From Olleya sp. Hel_I_94 (GTDB lineage Bacteria; Bacteroidota; Bacteroidia; Flavobacteriales; Flavobacteriaceae), in NCBI RefSeq assembly GCF_007827365.1, contig NZ_VISI01000002.1, positions 1,183,001 through 1,247,000 on the forward strand: a DNA stretch of 64,000 bases. Direction: 5' to 3'. The notes below the pieces were generated by a model. It made no database searches. It saw only the letters and a list, made by a program, of their open reading frames with translations, and had not been told where the DNA came from. The position numbers and the translations under genes were made by a program. Each line of letters starts with the position of its first letter. Within the stretch, counting starts at the first letter, position 1. Positions 8,949 to 18,477 of this stretch are shown here, in pieces.

Positions 8949-8972
8949 GTTATAGATTGATACTATAATTTG

Positions 8973-9047
8973 TCGGGGTGGCAGGATTCGAACCTGCGGC
9001 CTCCACGTCCCAAACGTGGCGCGATAACCGGGCTACGCTACACCCCG
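8973..9047 (-). tRNA. tRNA-Pro (anticodon TGG)
   Basis: Cloverleaf is clear on the minus strand: acceptor arms CGGGGTG / CACCCCG, anticodon stem CCACG / CGTGG with loop TTTGGGA (anticodon TGG), T arm GCAGG-TTCGAAT-CCTGC and discriminator A. CCA is not encoded. Its 3' end points toward the integrase, which fits an ICE inserted at the tRNA 3' end and rebuilding it. Confidence 0.97.
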
Positions 9048-9372
9048 AATTGATTATCATTCCCGCAAAGGGTTTCCTTTTTGGAGGTGCAAATATACAT
9101 TTTTTCTTTTAACTAAAACCAGAAAAAATATTAAAATTCTAAACACACAGGACTACAACATCAAAACATATTAAAAATCAATGATTTAACCTTAAAAATT
9201 TATTCTAAAATTATAAAACATTTCACTTTATTTTTTATTCTAAAGCTAAAGTTTATAAAAAAATTTCAGCAAGACTTACACAATAACAATTTACCAAATT
9301 AATACGTTATAAAAATACCAATTAGATAACTTAGAATTATTAAATTTGTCACCAAAGATTTAATAATAGAAT
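9048..9372. other. AT-rich intergenic region with divergent promoters
   Basis: No coding potential is seen in this 325-nt gap. On the minus strand TATATTTG (9090-9097) fits a -7 element for tRNA-Pro. On the plus strand TAAATTTG (9341-9348) fits one for uridine kinase, 24 nt before its ATG. The rest is A/T-rich sequence without a clear repeat. Confidence 0.5.
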
Positions 9373-9981
9373 ATGCTTATAATTGGAATTGCAGGAGGTA
9401 CTGGTTGTGGAAAAACAACAGTTGTTAATCAAATTTTAAATCAGTTGCCTGAAGGCGAAGTTGGGATAATTTCTCAAGATTCGTATTATAAAGATACAAG
9501 TCACTTGTCGTATGACGAACGAATCAAAATCAACTTTGACCATCCAAGATCCATAGATTTTGATTTGTTAGAACAACATCTAAAAGATTTAAAAGATGGA
9601 CAAATCATAGAACAACCTGTGTATTCATTTGTAAAACACAACAGAACAGGAGACACCATCAAAACAAAACCTAGAAAAGTTATGATAGTGGAAGGTATTT
9701 TGATACTAACACATCCTGAGCTAAGAGAAATGTTTGATATTAAAATATTTGTTCATGCAGACAGCGACGAACGATTAATAAGAAGATTAAAACGAGATAT
9801 CACTGAACGCGGAAGAGATATAGACGAGGTTTTAGCAAGATACCAAAATACACTAAAACCAATGCATCAACAGTTTATACAACCAATGATGGAATATGCT
9901 GACATAATAATACCTAACAATAAATATAATACTGTAGCAGTGGACATTGTTAAGACTATTATTAACGAAAAACTACAATAA
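9373..9981 (+). CDS. udk: Uridine kinase
   Basis: 202 residues, full length for the family. It phosphorylates uridine and cytidine to UMP and CMP in pyrimidine salvage. P-loop GGTGCGKT is at 8-15, followed by SQDSYYKD, the NFDHPRSIDFD substrate-binding stretch, and RRLKRDITERGRD of the lid region. It is the first chromosomal gene after the tRNA-Pro and starts an operon with the DivIC-like gene 8 nt downstream. Confidence 0.95.
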   Translation: MLIIGIAGGTGCGKTTVVNQILNQLPEGEVGIISQDSYYKDTSHLSYDERIKINFDHPRSIDFDLLEQHLKDLKDGQIIEQPVYSFVKHNRTGDTIKTKPRKVMIVEGILILTHPELREMFDIKIFVHADSDERLIRRLKRDITERGRDIDEVLARYQNTLKPMHQQFIQPMMEYADIIIPNNKYNTVAVDIVKTIINEKLQ

Positions 9982-9989
9982 CAAATACA

Positions 9990-10289
9990 ATGAAGTGGTA
10001 CAAAAACATATATATAATTATCCTTATCAGTTTTGGTGTATGGATGATTTTTTTTGACACCAACTCATTAATAAGTCATCACGAAGTCAACCAAGAATAC
10101 AACAAGCTGGAAGACGAGAAAAATTACTATAAAAAAGAAATTGCAAAAGATAAAAAAGCTATAAAAAAACTAAGTACAGAAGATGGTTTAGAGACTTTTG
10201 CAAGAGAAAAATATTACATGAAAAAAGAAAACGAGGATATTTATATCATCGAGTATGAAGACAGTTTAAAAATTAAAAACAATGACTAA
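9990..10289 (+). CDS. FtsB/DivIC-like septum formation protein
   Basis: 99 residues: one membrane segment (about 7-23), then a charged coiled coil (about 32-63) and the short C-terminal signature ETFAREKYYMKKENEDIY seen in DivIC/FtsB proteins. The family acts in the divisome with FtsL and FtsQ. The last 8 bases overlap the start of the mutase small subunit gene. Sequence alone does not separate FtsB from DivIC naming. Confidence 0.85.
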   Translation: MKWYKNIYIIILISFGVWMIFFDTNSLISHHEVNQEYNKLEDEKNYYKKEIAKDKKAIKKLSTEDGLETFAREKYYMKKENEDIYIIEYEDSLKIKNND

Positions 10290-11604
10290 ATCCCTTTTTT
10301 CTGCATTTGAAAAAGTATCATCTAAAGCTTGGAAACAAAAAATCCAAGTAGACTTAAAAGGTGCTGATTACAACAATACACTAATTTGGAAAACGACTGA
10401 AGGTATTGATGTACGTCCTTTTTATCATCAAGATGAAATGTTGGATACTTTAAAACTACAACCACAACAATGGTCTGTTGGTCAAATTATTTTTGTTCAA
10501 AATGAAAAAGCATCTAATCGTAAAGCCATAGATGCTATAGAAAGAGGTGCAGAAACCATTAAATTTATAATTCCAAATAAAGAAACTTCAGCTTTAAAAA
10601 CACTTGAGAATATAGATTTAAACGCTACTAAAATACAATTAGAATTACTATTTTCAGATTCAGAATATATTAGTAACCTAAACACAATAAATTCTAATAT
10701 ACAAGTTATTGTTGACCCTATTGGACATTTGGCAGCTACAGGAAATTGGTTTGAAACCACTAACAATGCGGTTGTTTTATCAAATCAAATTACAGTCAAT
10801 ACCACGACTTATCAAAATGCAGGTGCTTCAATTGTACAACAATTAGCTTACGGATTAGCACATTTAAATGAATACTTTAACGATAAAACCAACAATAGTG
10901 CGGAGTTAAAAAAAGTTTATTTTAATACAGCTGTTGGTACTAACTATTTTTTTGAAATTGCAAAACTTAGAGCCTTACGCTCGCTATACAATACCTTAGC
11001 AGCAGAGTACAATTGCCAAGCTCAATTAATTATTAATGTTATTCCTACCAAACGTAATAAAACAATCTACGATTACAACACCAATATGTTACGTACTACT
11101 ACAGAATGCATGAGTGCTATACTTGGTGGTGCAAACACAGTATTTAATTTACCTTACGATGCCATTTACCATAAAGACAACGAGTTTGGAGAGCGTATAG
11201 CACGTAATCAACTTTTAATTTTAAAAAACGAAAGCTATTTTGACGTTGTAAATAATGCATCAGATGGTAGTTATTATATTGAAACTTTAACAACACAGTT
11301 AGCTGAAAAAGCTTTAATCTTATTTAAAGATATTGAAGCTAATGGTGGTTTTATTGCTCAGTTAAAAGAAGGCATTATTCAGAAAAAAATTAAAGAAAGT
11401 GCAACCAAAGAACAAGAATTGTTTGATAATGGTAAAATTATATTATTGGGAACTAATAAACATCCTAATAAAGACGATAAAATGAAAGATGAATTAGAGT
11501 TATTTCCGTTTTTAAAAACTAACCCAAGAAAAACTTTAATTATTCCTATCATAGAAAAAAGACTTGCCGAAACTTTAGAACAAAACAGATTAAAAACCGA
11601 ATAA
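10282..11604 (+). CDS. mutA: Methylmalonyl-CoA mutase small (beta) subunit
   Basis: 440 residues, related to the TIM-barrel half of methylmalonyl-CoA mutase, with WKTTEGIDVRPFY near the start and ILGGANTVFNLPYD. It lacks the C-terminal B12-binding domain, so it is the non-catalytic partner of the large subunit at 12362. Together they interconvert methylmalonyl-CoA and succinyl-CoA in propionate metabolism. It is shorter than the roughly 600-residue small subunits of other phyla. The start overlaps the preceding gene by 8 nt. Confidence 0.9.
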   Translation: MTKSLFSAFEKVSSKAWKQKIQVDLKGADYNNTLIWKTTEGIDVRPFYHQDEMLDTLKLQPQQWSVGQIIFVQNEKASNRKAIDAIERGAETIKFIIPNKETSALKTLENIDLNATKIQLELLFSDSEYISNLNTINSNIQVIVDPIGHLAATGNWFETTNNAVVLSNQITVNTTTYQNAGASIVQQLAYGLAHLNEYFNDKTNNSAELKKVYFNTAVGTNYFFEIAKLRALRSLYNTLAAEYNCQAQLIINVIPTKRNKTIYDYNTNMLRTTTECMSAILGGANTVFNLPYDAIYHKDNEFGERIARNQLLILKNESYFDVVNNASDGSYYIETLTTQLAEKALILFKDIEANGGFIAQLKEGIIQKKIKESATKEQELFDNGKIILLGTNKHPNKDDKMKDELELFPFLKTNPRKTLIIPIIEKRLAETLEQNRLKTE

Positions 11605-11618
11605 ATTTTTACTTAATT

Positions 11619-12302
11619 ATGAACACACGTATTTTTAAAATAGCCTTAGTATTGATTATAACTTTAAATGTAAGTTGTAAAAAAGCTGAAGTAAAATTAG
11701 CTGAATTTAAATACGCAGACCTACCTAAAGCAGTAAATTGCAACTCTGGATATGACGATTTATTAAGTGAGGCATTGTATGCTTTTGAACAGGATATAGT
11801 AAATAAATACGATCCTAAAACTAAAAATAAACTAAGAGCTTACAGAGCATATATAAGTAATTATATTTCAAACAGAACCGCTTTAGAGCAAACCGTTACT
11901 CCACATACCAAAGCGGTATATGATGTATTAAAATCTAAACAAGAATTATGGGATGGTAACCATTTAAATTATAATAGTACAGCTATAACTTGTATAATAG
12001 ACAGTATAAAAGACAAAGGGTTACAACAAACTTTAAATGCCTTAAAAAGTACAAATAGCATGAATTCTGAGATATTTGCTCCACCATTACGAAGCAATAC
12101 GTCATATTCTAGAGACACAAACCTAGCGACCTTTATAGCATTAGACTTATTTTATTCAAAATTTAATACAATAGATTTTACAACTGTAGACTTATCTCTT
12201 AATCAACCTAAAGATCAACCAATAGATTTTAATAAAAGGCCTGTCAATGCACCTGTAAAGCAACAAAAGGAAGAAGATCATACAGGTCACAACCATAATT
12301 AA
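11619..12302 (+). CDS. Lipoprotein of unknown function between mutase subunits
   Basis: 227 residues. A lipoprotein signal peptide ends in a lipobox-like TLNVSC with Cys20. The rest is mostly helical, and the C-terminus is polar and ends in a histidine-containing tail (HTGHNHN). I do not recognise a named domain. The gene sits 14 nt after the mutase small subunit and about 60 nt before the large subunit on the same strand, so it is part of that operon by position. A link to mutase function is not evident, since the protein should be outside the cytoplasm. Confidence 0.8.
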   Translation: MNTRIFKIALVLIITLNVSCKKAEVKLAEFKYADLPKAVNCNSGYDDLLSEALYAFEQDIVNKYDPKTKNKLRAYRAYISNYISNRTALEQTVTPHTKAVYDVLKSKQELWDGNHLNYNSTAITCIIDSIKDKGLQQTLNALKSTNSMNSEIFAPPLRSNTSYSRDTNLATFIALDLFYSKFNTIDFTTVDLSLNQPKDQPIDFNKRPVNAPVKQQKEEDHTGHNHN

Positions 12303-12361
12303 AACGATTACGTTTTAAATTTATATGGTAGCTTATTAAACACAACAAACATAATCAGACA

Positions 12362-14485
12362 ATGTCCAGAAAAGACCTTCAACATATAACGCTAAAAACA
12401 GATAGTAAAAGTGCTAAGCCTTTAACTAACACGCCTTTTTTAACTGCTGAAGACATACCTGTAAAATCAGAATACACCAAAGATGATTTAAAAGAGGTTA
12501 GTCATTTAGATTTTGTTGCTGGGTTAGCTCCAAACCTTCGTGGACCATATAGCACAATGTATGTTAGAAGACCATGGACCATACGCCAATATGCAGGTTT
12601 TAGTACTGCTGAAGAGAGCAATGCCTTCTATAGACGTAATCTAGAAGCAGGTCAAAAAGGACTATCCGTTGCATTTGATTTAGCCACACACAGAGGGTAC
12701 GATTCCGATCACGAACGTGTAGTTGGTGACGTTGGTAAAGCAGGAGTTGCAATAGACTCTGTTGAGGACATGAAAGTTTTATTTGACCAAATACCGTTAG
12801 ATAAAATGTCTGTATCTATGACTATGAATGGTGCAGTATTACCAATAATGGCGTTTTACATTGTAGCTGCAGAAGAGCAAGGTGTTAAACCAGAACTATT
12901 AGCTGGAACCATACAAAATGATATTTTAAAGGAGTTTATGGTGCGTAATACTTACATCTATCCTCCTACGCCTTCAATGAAAATTATATCGGATATTTTT
13001 GAATACACTAGCAAAAATATGCCTAAATTTAACAGTATAAGTATTTCGGGATACCATATGCAAGAAGCTGGTGCAACTTGTGATATCGAGCTGGCTTATA
13101 CATTAGCAGATGGTCTAGAATATATTAAAAAAGGACTAGATGCAGGAATGGATATTGACACCTTTGCGCCTAGACTATCCTTTTTCTGGGCAATTGGCAT
13201 GAATCATTTTATGGAAATTGCCAAAATGCGCGCTGCACGAATGCTTTGGGCTAAAATGGTAAGTCAATTTAATCCTAAAAACGAAAAAAGTTTAGCCTTA
13301 CGTACACACTGTCAAACAAGTGGTTGGAGCTTAACAGAGCAAGATCCATTTAATAATGTGGCGCGTACAACTATTGAAGCAGCAGCTGCTGCATTTGGTG
13401 GTACACAAAGTTTACACACAAATGCTTTGGATGAAGCTATAGCTTTACCAACAGATTTTTCGGCACGTATTGCACGTAACACTCAAATATTTTTACAAGA
13501 AGAAACTAATATTACAAAAACAGTAGATCCTTGGGCTGGAAGTTTTTATGTAGAAAAACTAACTCATGATATTTCAGAAAAAGCATGGTCTTTAATTGAA
13601 GAAGTCGAAGCACTTGGAGGTATGACAAAAGCGATTGAAGCTGGTATACCTAAACTTCGTATTGAAGAAGCTGCTGCACGCAAACAAGCACGTATTGACT
13701 CTGGTCAAGATATAATTGTTGGTGTTAATAAATATGTTTTAGACCAAGAGGATGCAATTACAACTTTAGAAGTTGATAATCAAACTGTACGTCTACAACA
13801 AATTGAAGGTTTAGAAAAAATTAAAGCTGAAAGAAATACAGACCAAGTTAATAAAGCGCTAGCAAATTTAACCGAAGCTGCTAAAACAGGTCAAGAAAAT
13901 TTATTAGCTTTAGCTGTAATAGCAGCTAGAGAACGTGCTACTTTAGGCGAAATAAGTGATGCATTAGAAGCTGTTTTTGGACGTTATAAAGCACAAATTA
14001 AATCTTTTTCAGGCGTGTATAGTAAAGAAATTAAAGACGATAAATCTTTTGCAAAAGCAAAAGCATTGGCAGATCAATTTGCAGAGCAAGATGGTCGTAG
14101 ACCTCGTATTATGATTGCCAAAATGGGACAAGATGGACATGATCGTGGTGCAAAAGTTGTAGCTACAGGTTATGCAGATGTTGGTTTTGATGTGGATATT
14201 GGACCGTTATTTCAAACACCACATGAAGCCGCAAAACAGGCAGTAGAAAATGACGTACACATACTTGGTGTGTCATCTTTAGCTGCTGGACACAAAACAT
14301 TAGTGCCTCAGGTTATTGAAGAGCTTAAAAAGTATGGTCGCGAAGATATTATGGTAATTGTAGGTGGTGTTATACCTAAACAAGATTACCAATATTTATT
14401 TGATGCTGGTGCTGTTGCTGTTTTTGGACCTGGAACTAAAATTAGCGAAGCTGCGATTAAGATTTTAGAGATTTTAATCGATTAG
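12362..14485 (+). CDS. scpA: Methylmalonyl-CoA mutase large (catalytic) subunit
   Basis: 707 residues, the usual catalytic-subunit length. The N-terminal TIM barrel has [20 protein letters not shown] and the [10 protein letters not shown] active-site stretch. The C-terminal cobalamin-binding domain has D591-G-H593-D-R-G596 (DxHxxG) followed by GVSSLAAGH and GGVIP. It catalyses the B12-dependent rearrangement of methylmalonyl-CoA to succinyl-CoA. It forms an operon with the small subunit and the lipoprotein gene upstream. Confidence 0.97.
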   Translation: MSRKDLQHITLKTDSKSAKPLTNTPFLTAEDIPVKSEYTKDDLKEVSHLDFVAGLAPNLRGPYSTMYVRRPWTIRQYAGFSTAEESNAFYRRNLEAGQKGLSVAFDLATHRGYDSDHERVVGDVGKAGVAIDSVEDMKVLFDQIPLDKMSVSMTMNGAVLPIMAFYIVAAEEQGVKPELLAGTIQNDILKEFMVRNTYIYPPTPSMKIISDIFEYTSKNMPKFNSISISGYHMQEAGATCDIELAYTLADGLEYIKKGLDAGMDIDTFAPRLSFFWAIGMNHFMEIAKMRAARMLWAKMVSQFNPKNEKSLALRTHCQTSGWSLTEQDPFNNVARTTIEAAAAAFGGTQSLHTNALDEAIALPTDFSARIARNTQIFLQEETNITKTVDPWAGSFYVEKLTHDISEKAWSLIEEVEALGGMTKAIEAGIPKLRIEEAAARKQARIDSGQDIIVGVNKYVLDQEDAITTLEVDNQTVRLQQIEGLEKIKAERNTDQVNKALANLTEAAKTGQENLLALAVIAARERATLGEISDALEAVFGRYKAQIKSFSGVYSKEIKDDKSFAKAKALADQFAEQDGRRPRIMIAKMGQDGHDRGAKVVATGYADVGFDVDIGPLFQTPHEAAKQAVENDVHILGVSSLAAGHKTLVPQVIEELKKYGREDIMVIVGGVIPKQDYQYLFDAGAVAVFGPGTKISEAAIKILEILID

Positions 14486-14491
14486 AATCAC

Positions 14492-15083
14492 ATGGGACTT
14501 TTAAAAAAATTATCCATAACTATAATTACGTTTGTAGTACTAGTGTCTTGTGGAAGTAGTAATGGTATTGGTAGCACAAATGCTTCTATTGTTTCAAATG
14601 AAAACTATAAATAAAACTTTTAATAATGAGTACAAACGTCATATTAAAGAGTATTATGGGCAAATTGAAAGTAAAGAATATGAAGTCATCCGTAAAAAAA
14701 TAGAGCAAGAATTGCCTTATAAAATTTCATCACAAGACGCTGTTTTAATCCATTTTAGACAACAAGCTGACAACTGTATTTCTATGCGTGAAAATGGATC
14801 AAATTATTTAAAAAGCTTAAAATTTAATATAAAAATGTCTTCGAAAGTTTCAAGAGGTCAAGGTTTATCAGATTTTTTTGTATTTACTAAAGATGCTTAT
14901 TTAATGGATCGTGTAGCTATGAAAAATAATTTCATCATGGATTCTGGTTTCTTCTCAAATAATATTTTTACTGAGCGCGAAATGTGTTCTGCATTTATTA
15001 TCATAAAACCAAACGGGAAATTCTTAAAATATTATGGTGAAGATTATAATACTAAAATTAAAGATTTTTTAAACACTGACTAA
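14492..15083 (+). pseudogene. Lipoprotein gene with apparent +1 frameshift
   Basis: Frame one opens at ATG 14492, gives a good lipoprotein signal with lipobox LVSCGSS (Cys20), and stops after 40 residues at TAA 14612-14614. The next frame is open from there to 15083 (about 155 further residues, starting KTFNNEYKRHIKEYY) but has only a poor GTG start at 14550 inside the signal peptide. Skipping the T at 14612 joins the two into one lipoprotein of about 196 residues. It may be a decayed gene, a sequence error or, less likely, recoding. The family is not recognised. Confidence 0.6.
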
Positions 15084-15375
15084 CAGTTACTTATAAAAAA
15101 TAAGCATATTCTTAGCTATTTCTGTTTAAAATAAAATGATATCAAAAATTAGATAACTATAAAAAAAACAAAGTAGTTAAAAGCCCTAACCCATTCTAAA
15201 TCTTTGTTTTAAATTTTATAAACCAACAAATTATCTAATAGTTACAACTGCTAGCACTAAAGTTTGATTAAGTGTTAACAACTAACATTTCATTTCCTCA
15301 TAAATAATTGTATTTTTACGCTGGACTTTTAGCTTTAGTTAAAAGCTAAATTTCAATTAAAACCAATTCAAATTA
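15084..15375 (+). other. Intergenic region with hairpin before parA
   Basis: No coding potential is seen. TTTAGCTTT (15328-15336) and AAAGCTAAA (15342-15350) form a perfect 9-bp stem with a 5-nt loop, 25 nt before the parA start. There is no T tract, so it is more likely a leader structure than a terminator. Confidence 0.4.
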
Positions 15376-16140
15376 ATGGGTAAAATAATAGCAATTGCCA
15401 ATCAAAAAGGTGGTGTTGGTAAAACAACAACCTCTGTTAACTTAGCTGCATCGTTAGGTGTTCTAGAAAAAAAAGTACTATTAATTGATGCAGATCCACA
15501 AGCAAATGCATCATCTGGTTTAGGGATTAATGTTGAAAACGTAGACATTGGTACCTATCAATTATTAGAACATACAAATACAGCAAGAGAAGCTATTGTC
15601 AAGACTGATACACCTAATCTTGATATAATCCCTGCTCATATTGACTTAGTTGCTATTGAGATTGAATTAGTGGATAAGGACCAAAGAGAATACATGCTTA
15701 AAAAAGCATTACAGGATATAAAAGATGATTACGATTATATACTTATAGATTGTGCACCATCATTAGGTCTATTAACCCTTAACGCTTTAACTGCTTCAGA
15801 TGCTGTAATTATTCCTATCCAATGCGAGTATTTTGCATTAGAAGGTTTAGGTAAGTTATTAAATACGGTAAAAAGTGTTCAAAAAATACATAATCCAGAA
15901 TTAGATATTGAAGGATTATTACTAACCATGTACGATTCGCGTTTACGCTTATCCAATCAAGTGGTGGAAGAAGTACAAAAGCATTTTAACGATATGGTTT
16001 TTAAAACCATCATACAACGTAACGTAAAACTAAGTGAAGCACCTAGTTATGGAGAAAGCATTATAAATTATGATGCTTCTAGTAAAGGTGCAAGTAACTA
16101 TTTAAGTTTAGCTAAAGAAATTATTACAAAAAACTCCTAA
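15376..16140 (+). CDS. parA: Chromosome-partitioning ATPase ParA
   Basis: 254 residues, typical for chromosomal ParA/Soj. Deviant Walker A KGGVGKTT is at 11-18, with DADPQANASSGLG after it and the Walker B-type stretch YDYILIDCAPSLG. It drives origin segregation with ParB and parS. parB follows 3 nt after the stop. It is the first gene of a long operon that continues through dapB and probably lepB. Confidence 0.96.
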   Translation: MGKIIAIANQKGGVGKTTTSVNLAASLGVLEKKVLLIDADPQANASSGLGINVENVDIGTYQLLEHTNTAREAIVKTDTPNLDIIPAHIDLVAIEIELVDKDQREYMLKKALQDIKDDYDYILIDCAPSLGLLTLNALTASDAVIIPIQCEYFALEGLGKLLNTVKSVQKIHNPELDIEGLLLTMYDSRLRLSNQVVEEVQKHFNDMVFKTIIQRNVKLSEAPSYGESIINYDASSKGASNYLSLAKEIITKNS

Positions 16141-16143
16141 TTT

Positions 16144-17052
16144 ATGGCGAAGGCAACCAAAAAACAGGCTTTAGGACGTGGACTTTCAGCATTATTAAAA
16201 GATCCCGAAAACGATATACAATCTGCAAAAGATAAAAACGCAGACAAAGTAATAGGTAATATAGTCGAGCTAGATTTAGACTTTATTGAAATGAATCCAT
16301 TTCAGCCTAGAACTAACTTTAACGAAGAAGCTTTACGCGAATTAGCATCTTCTATTAAAGAGTTGGGTATTATACAACCCATTACTGTTAGAAAATTAGG
16401 ATTTGAAAGTTACCAATTAGTCTCTGGAGAGCGTCGTTTTCGTGCTTCAAAATTAATTGGATTAGAAACTGTACCTGCTTATATTAGAATAGCAAATGAC
16501 CAAGAAAGCCTAGAAATGGCATTGGTTGAAAACATACAACGTCAAGATTTAGATCCAATAGAAATTGCTTTAAGTTACCAACGTTTAATTGACGAAATCC
16601 AACTAACACAAGAGCAAATGAGCGAACGTGTTGGTAAAAAACGTAGTACTATTGCTAACTATTTACGTTTATTAAAATTAGATCCAATTATCCAAACTGG
16701 TATGAGAGATGGATTTTTATCAATGGGTCATGGTCGTGCTATAATAAACATAGAAGATCAAAATATACAGTTAGAAATTTACGAAAAAATACTTAGCAAT
16801 AAATTATCTGTAAGAGATACTGAAACTTTAGTACGAAACTACAATACGACTAACGAGGTTAAGACTCCTGTTAAAAAAGAAGCAGAAGAATTACCAAAAT
16901 ATGTTAAAAAAGGTGTCGTTGCTTTTTCTGAATACTTTGGACACAAAATAGACGTTAAAGTAGCTAGTAATGGAAAAGGAAAAATAACCATTCCGTTTCA
17001 TTCTGAAGAGGATTTTAATCGTATTAAAAAGTTAGTAGAAGGTGATAAATAA
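16144..17052 (+). CDS. parB: Chromosome-partitioning protein ParB
   Basis: 302 residues. The N-terminal ParB/Srx-like CTPase domain (about 40-135) has NPFQPR and GERRFR (95-100). A helix-turn-helix DNA-binding region lies at about 153-178 (QEQMSERVGKKRSTIANYL), with a C-terminal dimer domain near 265-300. It binds parS and loads SMC. The end overlaps the next gene's GTG start by 11 nt. No obvious parS was identified by eye in the window. Confidence 0.95.
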   Translation: MAKATKKQALGRGLSALLKDPENDIQSAKDKNADKVIGNIVELDLDFIEMNPFQPRTNFNEEALRELASSIKELGIIQPITVRKLGFESYQLVSGERRFRASKLIGLETVPAYIRIANDQESLEMALVENIQRQDLDPIEIALSYQRLIDEIQLTQEQMSERVGKKRSTIANYLRLLKLDPIIQTGMRDGFLSMGHGRAIINIEDQNIQLEIYEKILSNKLSVRDTETLVRNYNTTNEVKTPVKKEAEELPKYVKKGVVAFSEYFGHKIDVKVASNGKGKITIPFHSEEDFNRIKKLVEGDK

Positions 17053-17683
17053 GTCACACATACTTGTTATTATATGTTGTTTCATTTGTGCACTATCTTT
17101 TGCGCAAGAAGGCTCTGATTCTACGAAAGTAGAAATAGAAAGCCTACCTGATACCAAAGTATTAAAAACAAGGAAGAAAAATAAAAAAGAAAAAGCTGTC
17201 ATAATCGACTCAACTGTTTTAAAACAAGTTAAAGCGTATGATCCATTGGCTCCATCTAAAGCTGCTTTTTACTCTGCAATATTACCTGGTTTAGGTCAGG
17301 CTTACAATGGTAAGTACTGGAAAATACCAATTGTTTACGCTGCTATTGGGACAGGTGTCTATTTTTATATTGACAATAACAAGCAATATAATCGTGTAAG
17401 AGATGCTTATAAAAGAAGATTGGCTGGTTTTAGTGATGACGAGTTCCAGAACAGGTTAACCGATGATGGTTTGCGTGAAGCACAAAAAAATTATAGAAGA
17501 AACAAAGAGCTATCCTTACTAGTTACCTTTGGATTATACGCTTTAAATATTATAGATGCCAATGTTGACGCGCACTTGCTTCAATATAACATTAGTAATG
17601 ACTTAAGTTTAAGACCGCATTATAAGATTGAAGAATTTGATAACGTAGGACGCGTTGGTCTATCTTTAAATTTTCAATTTTAA
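17042..17683 (+). CDS. DUF5683 domain-containing exported protein
   Basis: 213 residues starting at GTG inside the end of parB. The signal peptide is at 1-22 (ends SFAQ). The DUF5683 core begins about residue 75 (YDPLAPSKAAFYSAILPGLGQAYNGKYW by its parts: LPGLGQ and KIPIVYA) with two hydrophobic segments, and the C-terminus is beta-like and ends in Phe. Function is unknown; the gene is commonly placed between parB and dapB in Flavobacteriaceae. Confidence 0.85.
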   Translation: MINKSHILVIICCFICALSFAQEGSDSTKVEIESLPDTKVLKTRKKNKKEKAVIIDSTVLKQVKAYDPLAPSKAAFYSAILPGLGQAYNGKYWKIPIVYAAIGTGVYFYIDNNKQYNRVRDAYKRRLAGFSDDEFQNRLTDDGLREAQKNYRRNKELSLLVTFGLYALNIIDANVDAHLLQYNISNDLSLRPHYKIEEFDNVGRVGLSLNFQF

Positions 17684-17697
17684 TTAAATACTATTTC

Positions 17698-18402
17698 ATG
17701 AAAATCGCTTTACTAGGCTATGGTAGAATGGGAAAAGCAATAGAAGCTATTGCTTTACAACGTGGGCACACCATAGTAATCAAAACGTCTCAAGATAAAG
17801 ATTACGATATTACAACTGCAGATGTTGCTATTGACTTTAGTGTCCCAACTGCTGCTTATAATAACATTAGTAATTGTATAAACCATAATGTACCTGTAAT
17901 ATCTGGTACCACAGGATGGTTAGAAAAATACAACGCTATAGTTTCGCTTTGCGAAAAACAAAAAGGGGCTTTTATTTATGCTTCTAATTTTAGTTTAGGC
18001 GTTAACATCTTTTTTGAACTTAATCAATATTTAGCTAAAATGATGGCTAAATTAGAAGATTATAAAGTTGAAATTGAAGAAATACACCACACACAAAAAC
18101 TAGATGCTCCAAGTGGAACTGCTATTACTCTTGCCGAAGGTATTATACAAAATAATATGGCTTACACGAGTTGGGATTTAGAAAAAGCCAAAGACCAACA
18201 GAGTATTGCAATACAGGCAAAACGTATTACAGATGTACCAGGAACGCACACAATAAGTTATAATAGCCCAATTGATACCATAAAAATTGAGCACGAAGCA
18301 CATAATAGGCAAGGTTTTGCTCTTGGTGCAGTAATTGCTGCTGAGTGGATATTTGATAAAACTGGCGTATTTACTATGAAAGATGTGTTAAATATTGGGT
18401 AA
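17698..18402 (+). CDS. dapB: 4-hydroxy-tetrahydrodipicolinate reductase
   Basis: 234 residues. The N-terminal Rossmann motif GYGRMGKAI (7-15) binds NAD(P)H. The active-site region reads EIHHTQKLDAPSGTA, with the paired His and the Lys/APSGT signature. It reduces HTPA in diaminopimelate/lysine synthesis. It is slightly short compared with enterobacterial DapB (about 270), as is usual in this phylum. dapD of the same pathway is in the window at 36798. Confidence 0.95.
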   Translation: MKIALLGYGRMGKAIEAIALQRGHTIVIKTSQDKDYDITTADVAIDFSVPTAAYNNISNCINHNVPVISGTTGWLEKYNAIVSLCEKQKGAFIYASNFSLGVNIFFELNQYLAKMMAKLEDYKVEIEEIHHTQKLDAPSGTAITLAEGIIQNNMAYTSWDLEKAKDQQSIAIQAKRITDVPGTHTISYNSPIDTIKIEHEAHNRQGFALGAVIAAEWIFDKTGVFTMKDVLNIG

Positions 18403-18477
18403 CTTTATTATTTTTAACAACATTTGTAACTAACAACTAACCAAAGTCTTTTAGACAACTACCTTAATAAAAATAAT

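Larger units (their letters stand above)
1..8972. mobile_element. Integrative and conjugative element, right part (left part outside window)
   Basis: The stretch holds a Bacteroidota-type conjugation operon (traG, I, J, K, M, N), a cation-efflux cargo gene, an ORF6N gene and a tyrosine integrase. It ends next to the 3' end of a tRNA-Pro gene, a classical integration site. Base use looks less AT-rich in the tra genes than in the chromosomal genes after 9.3 kb. The right boundary is inferred from the tRNA 3' end. The matching direct repeat at the left end would lie outside the window, so the exact att core is not shown. Confidence 0.8.
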
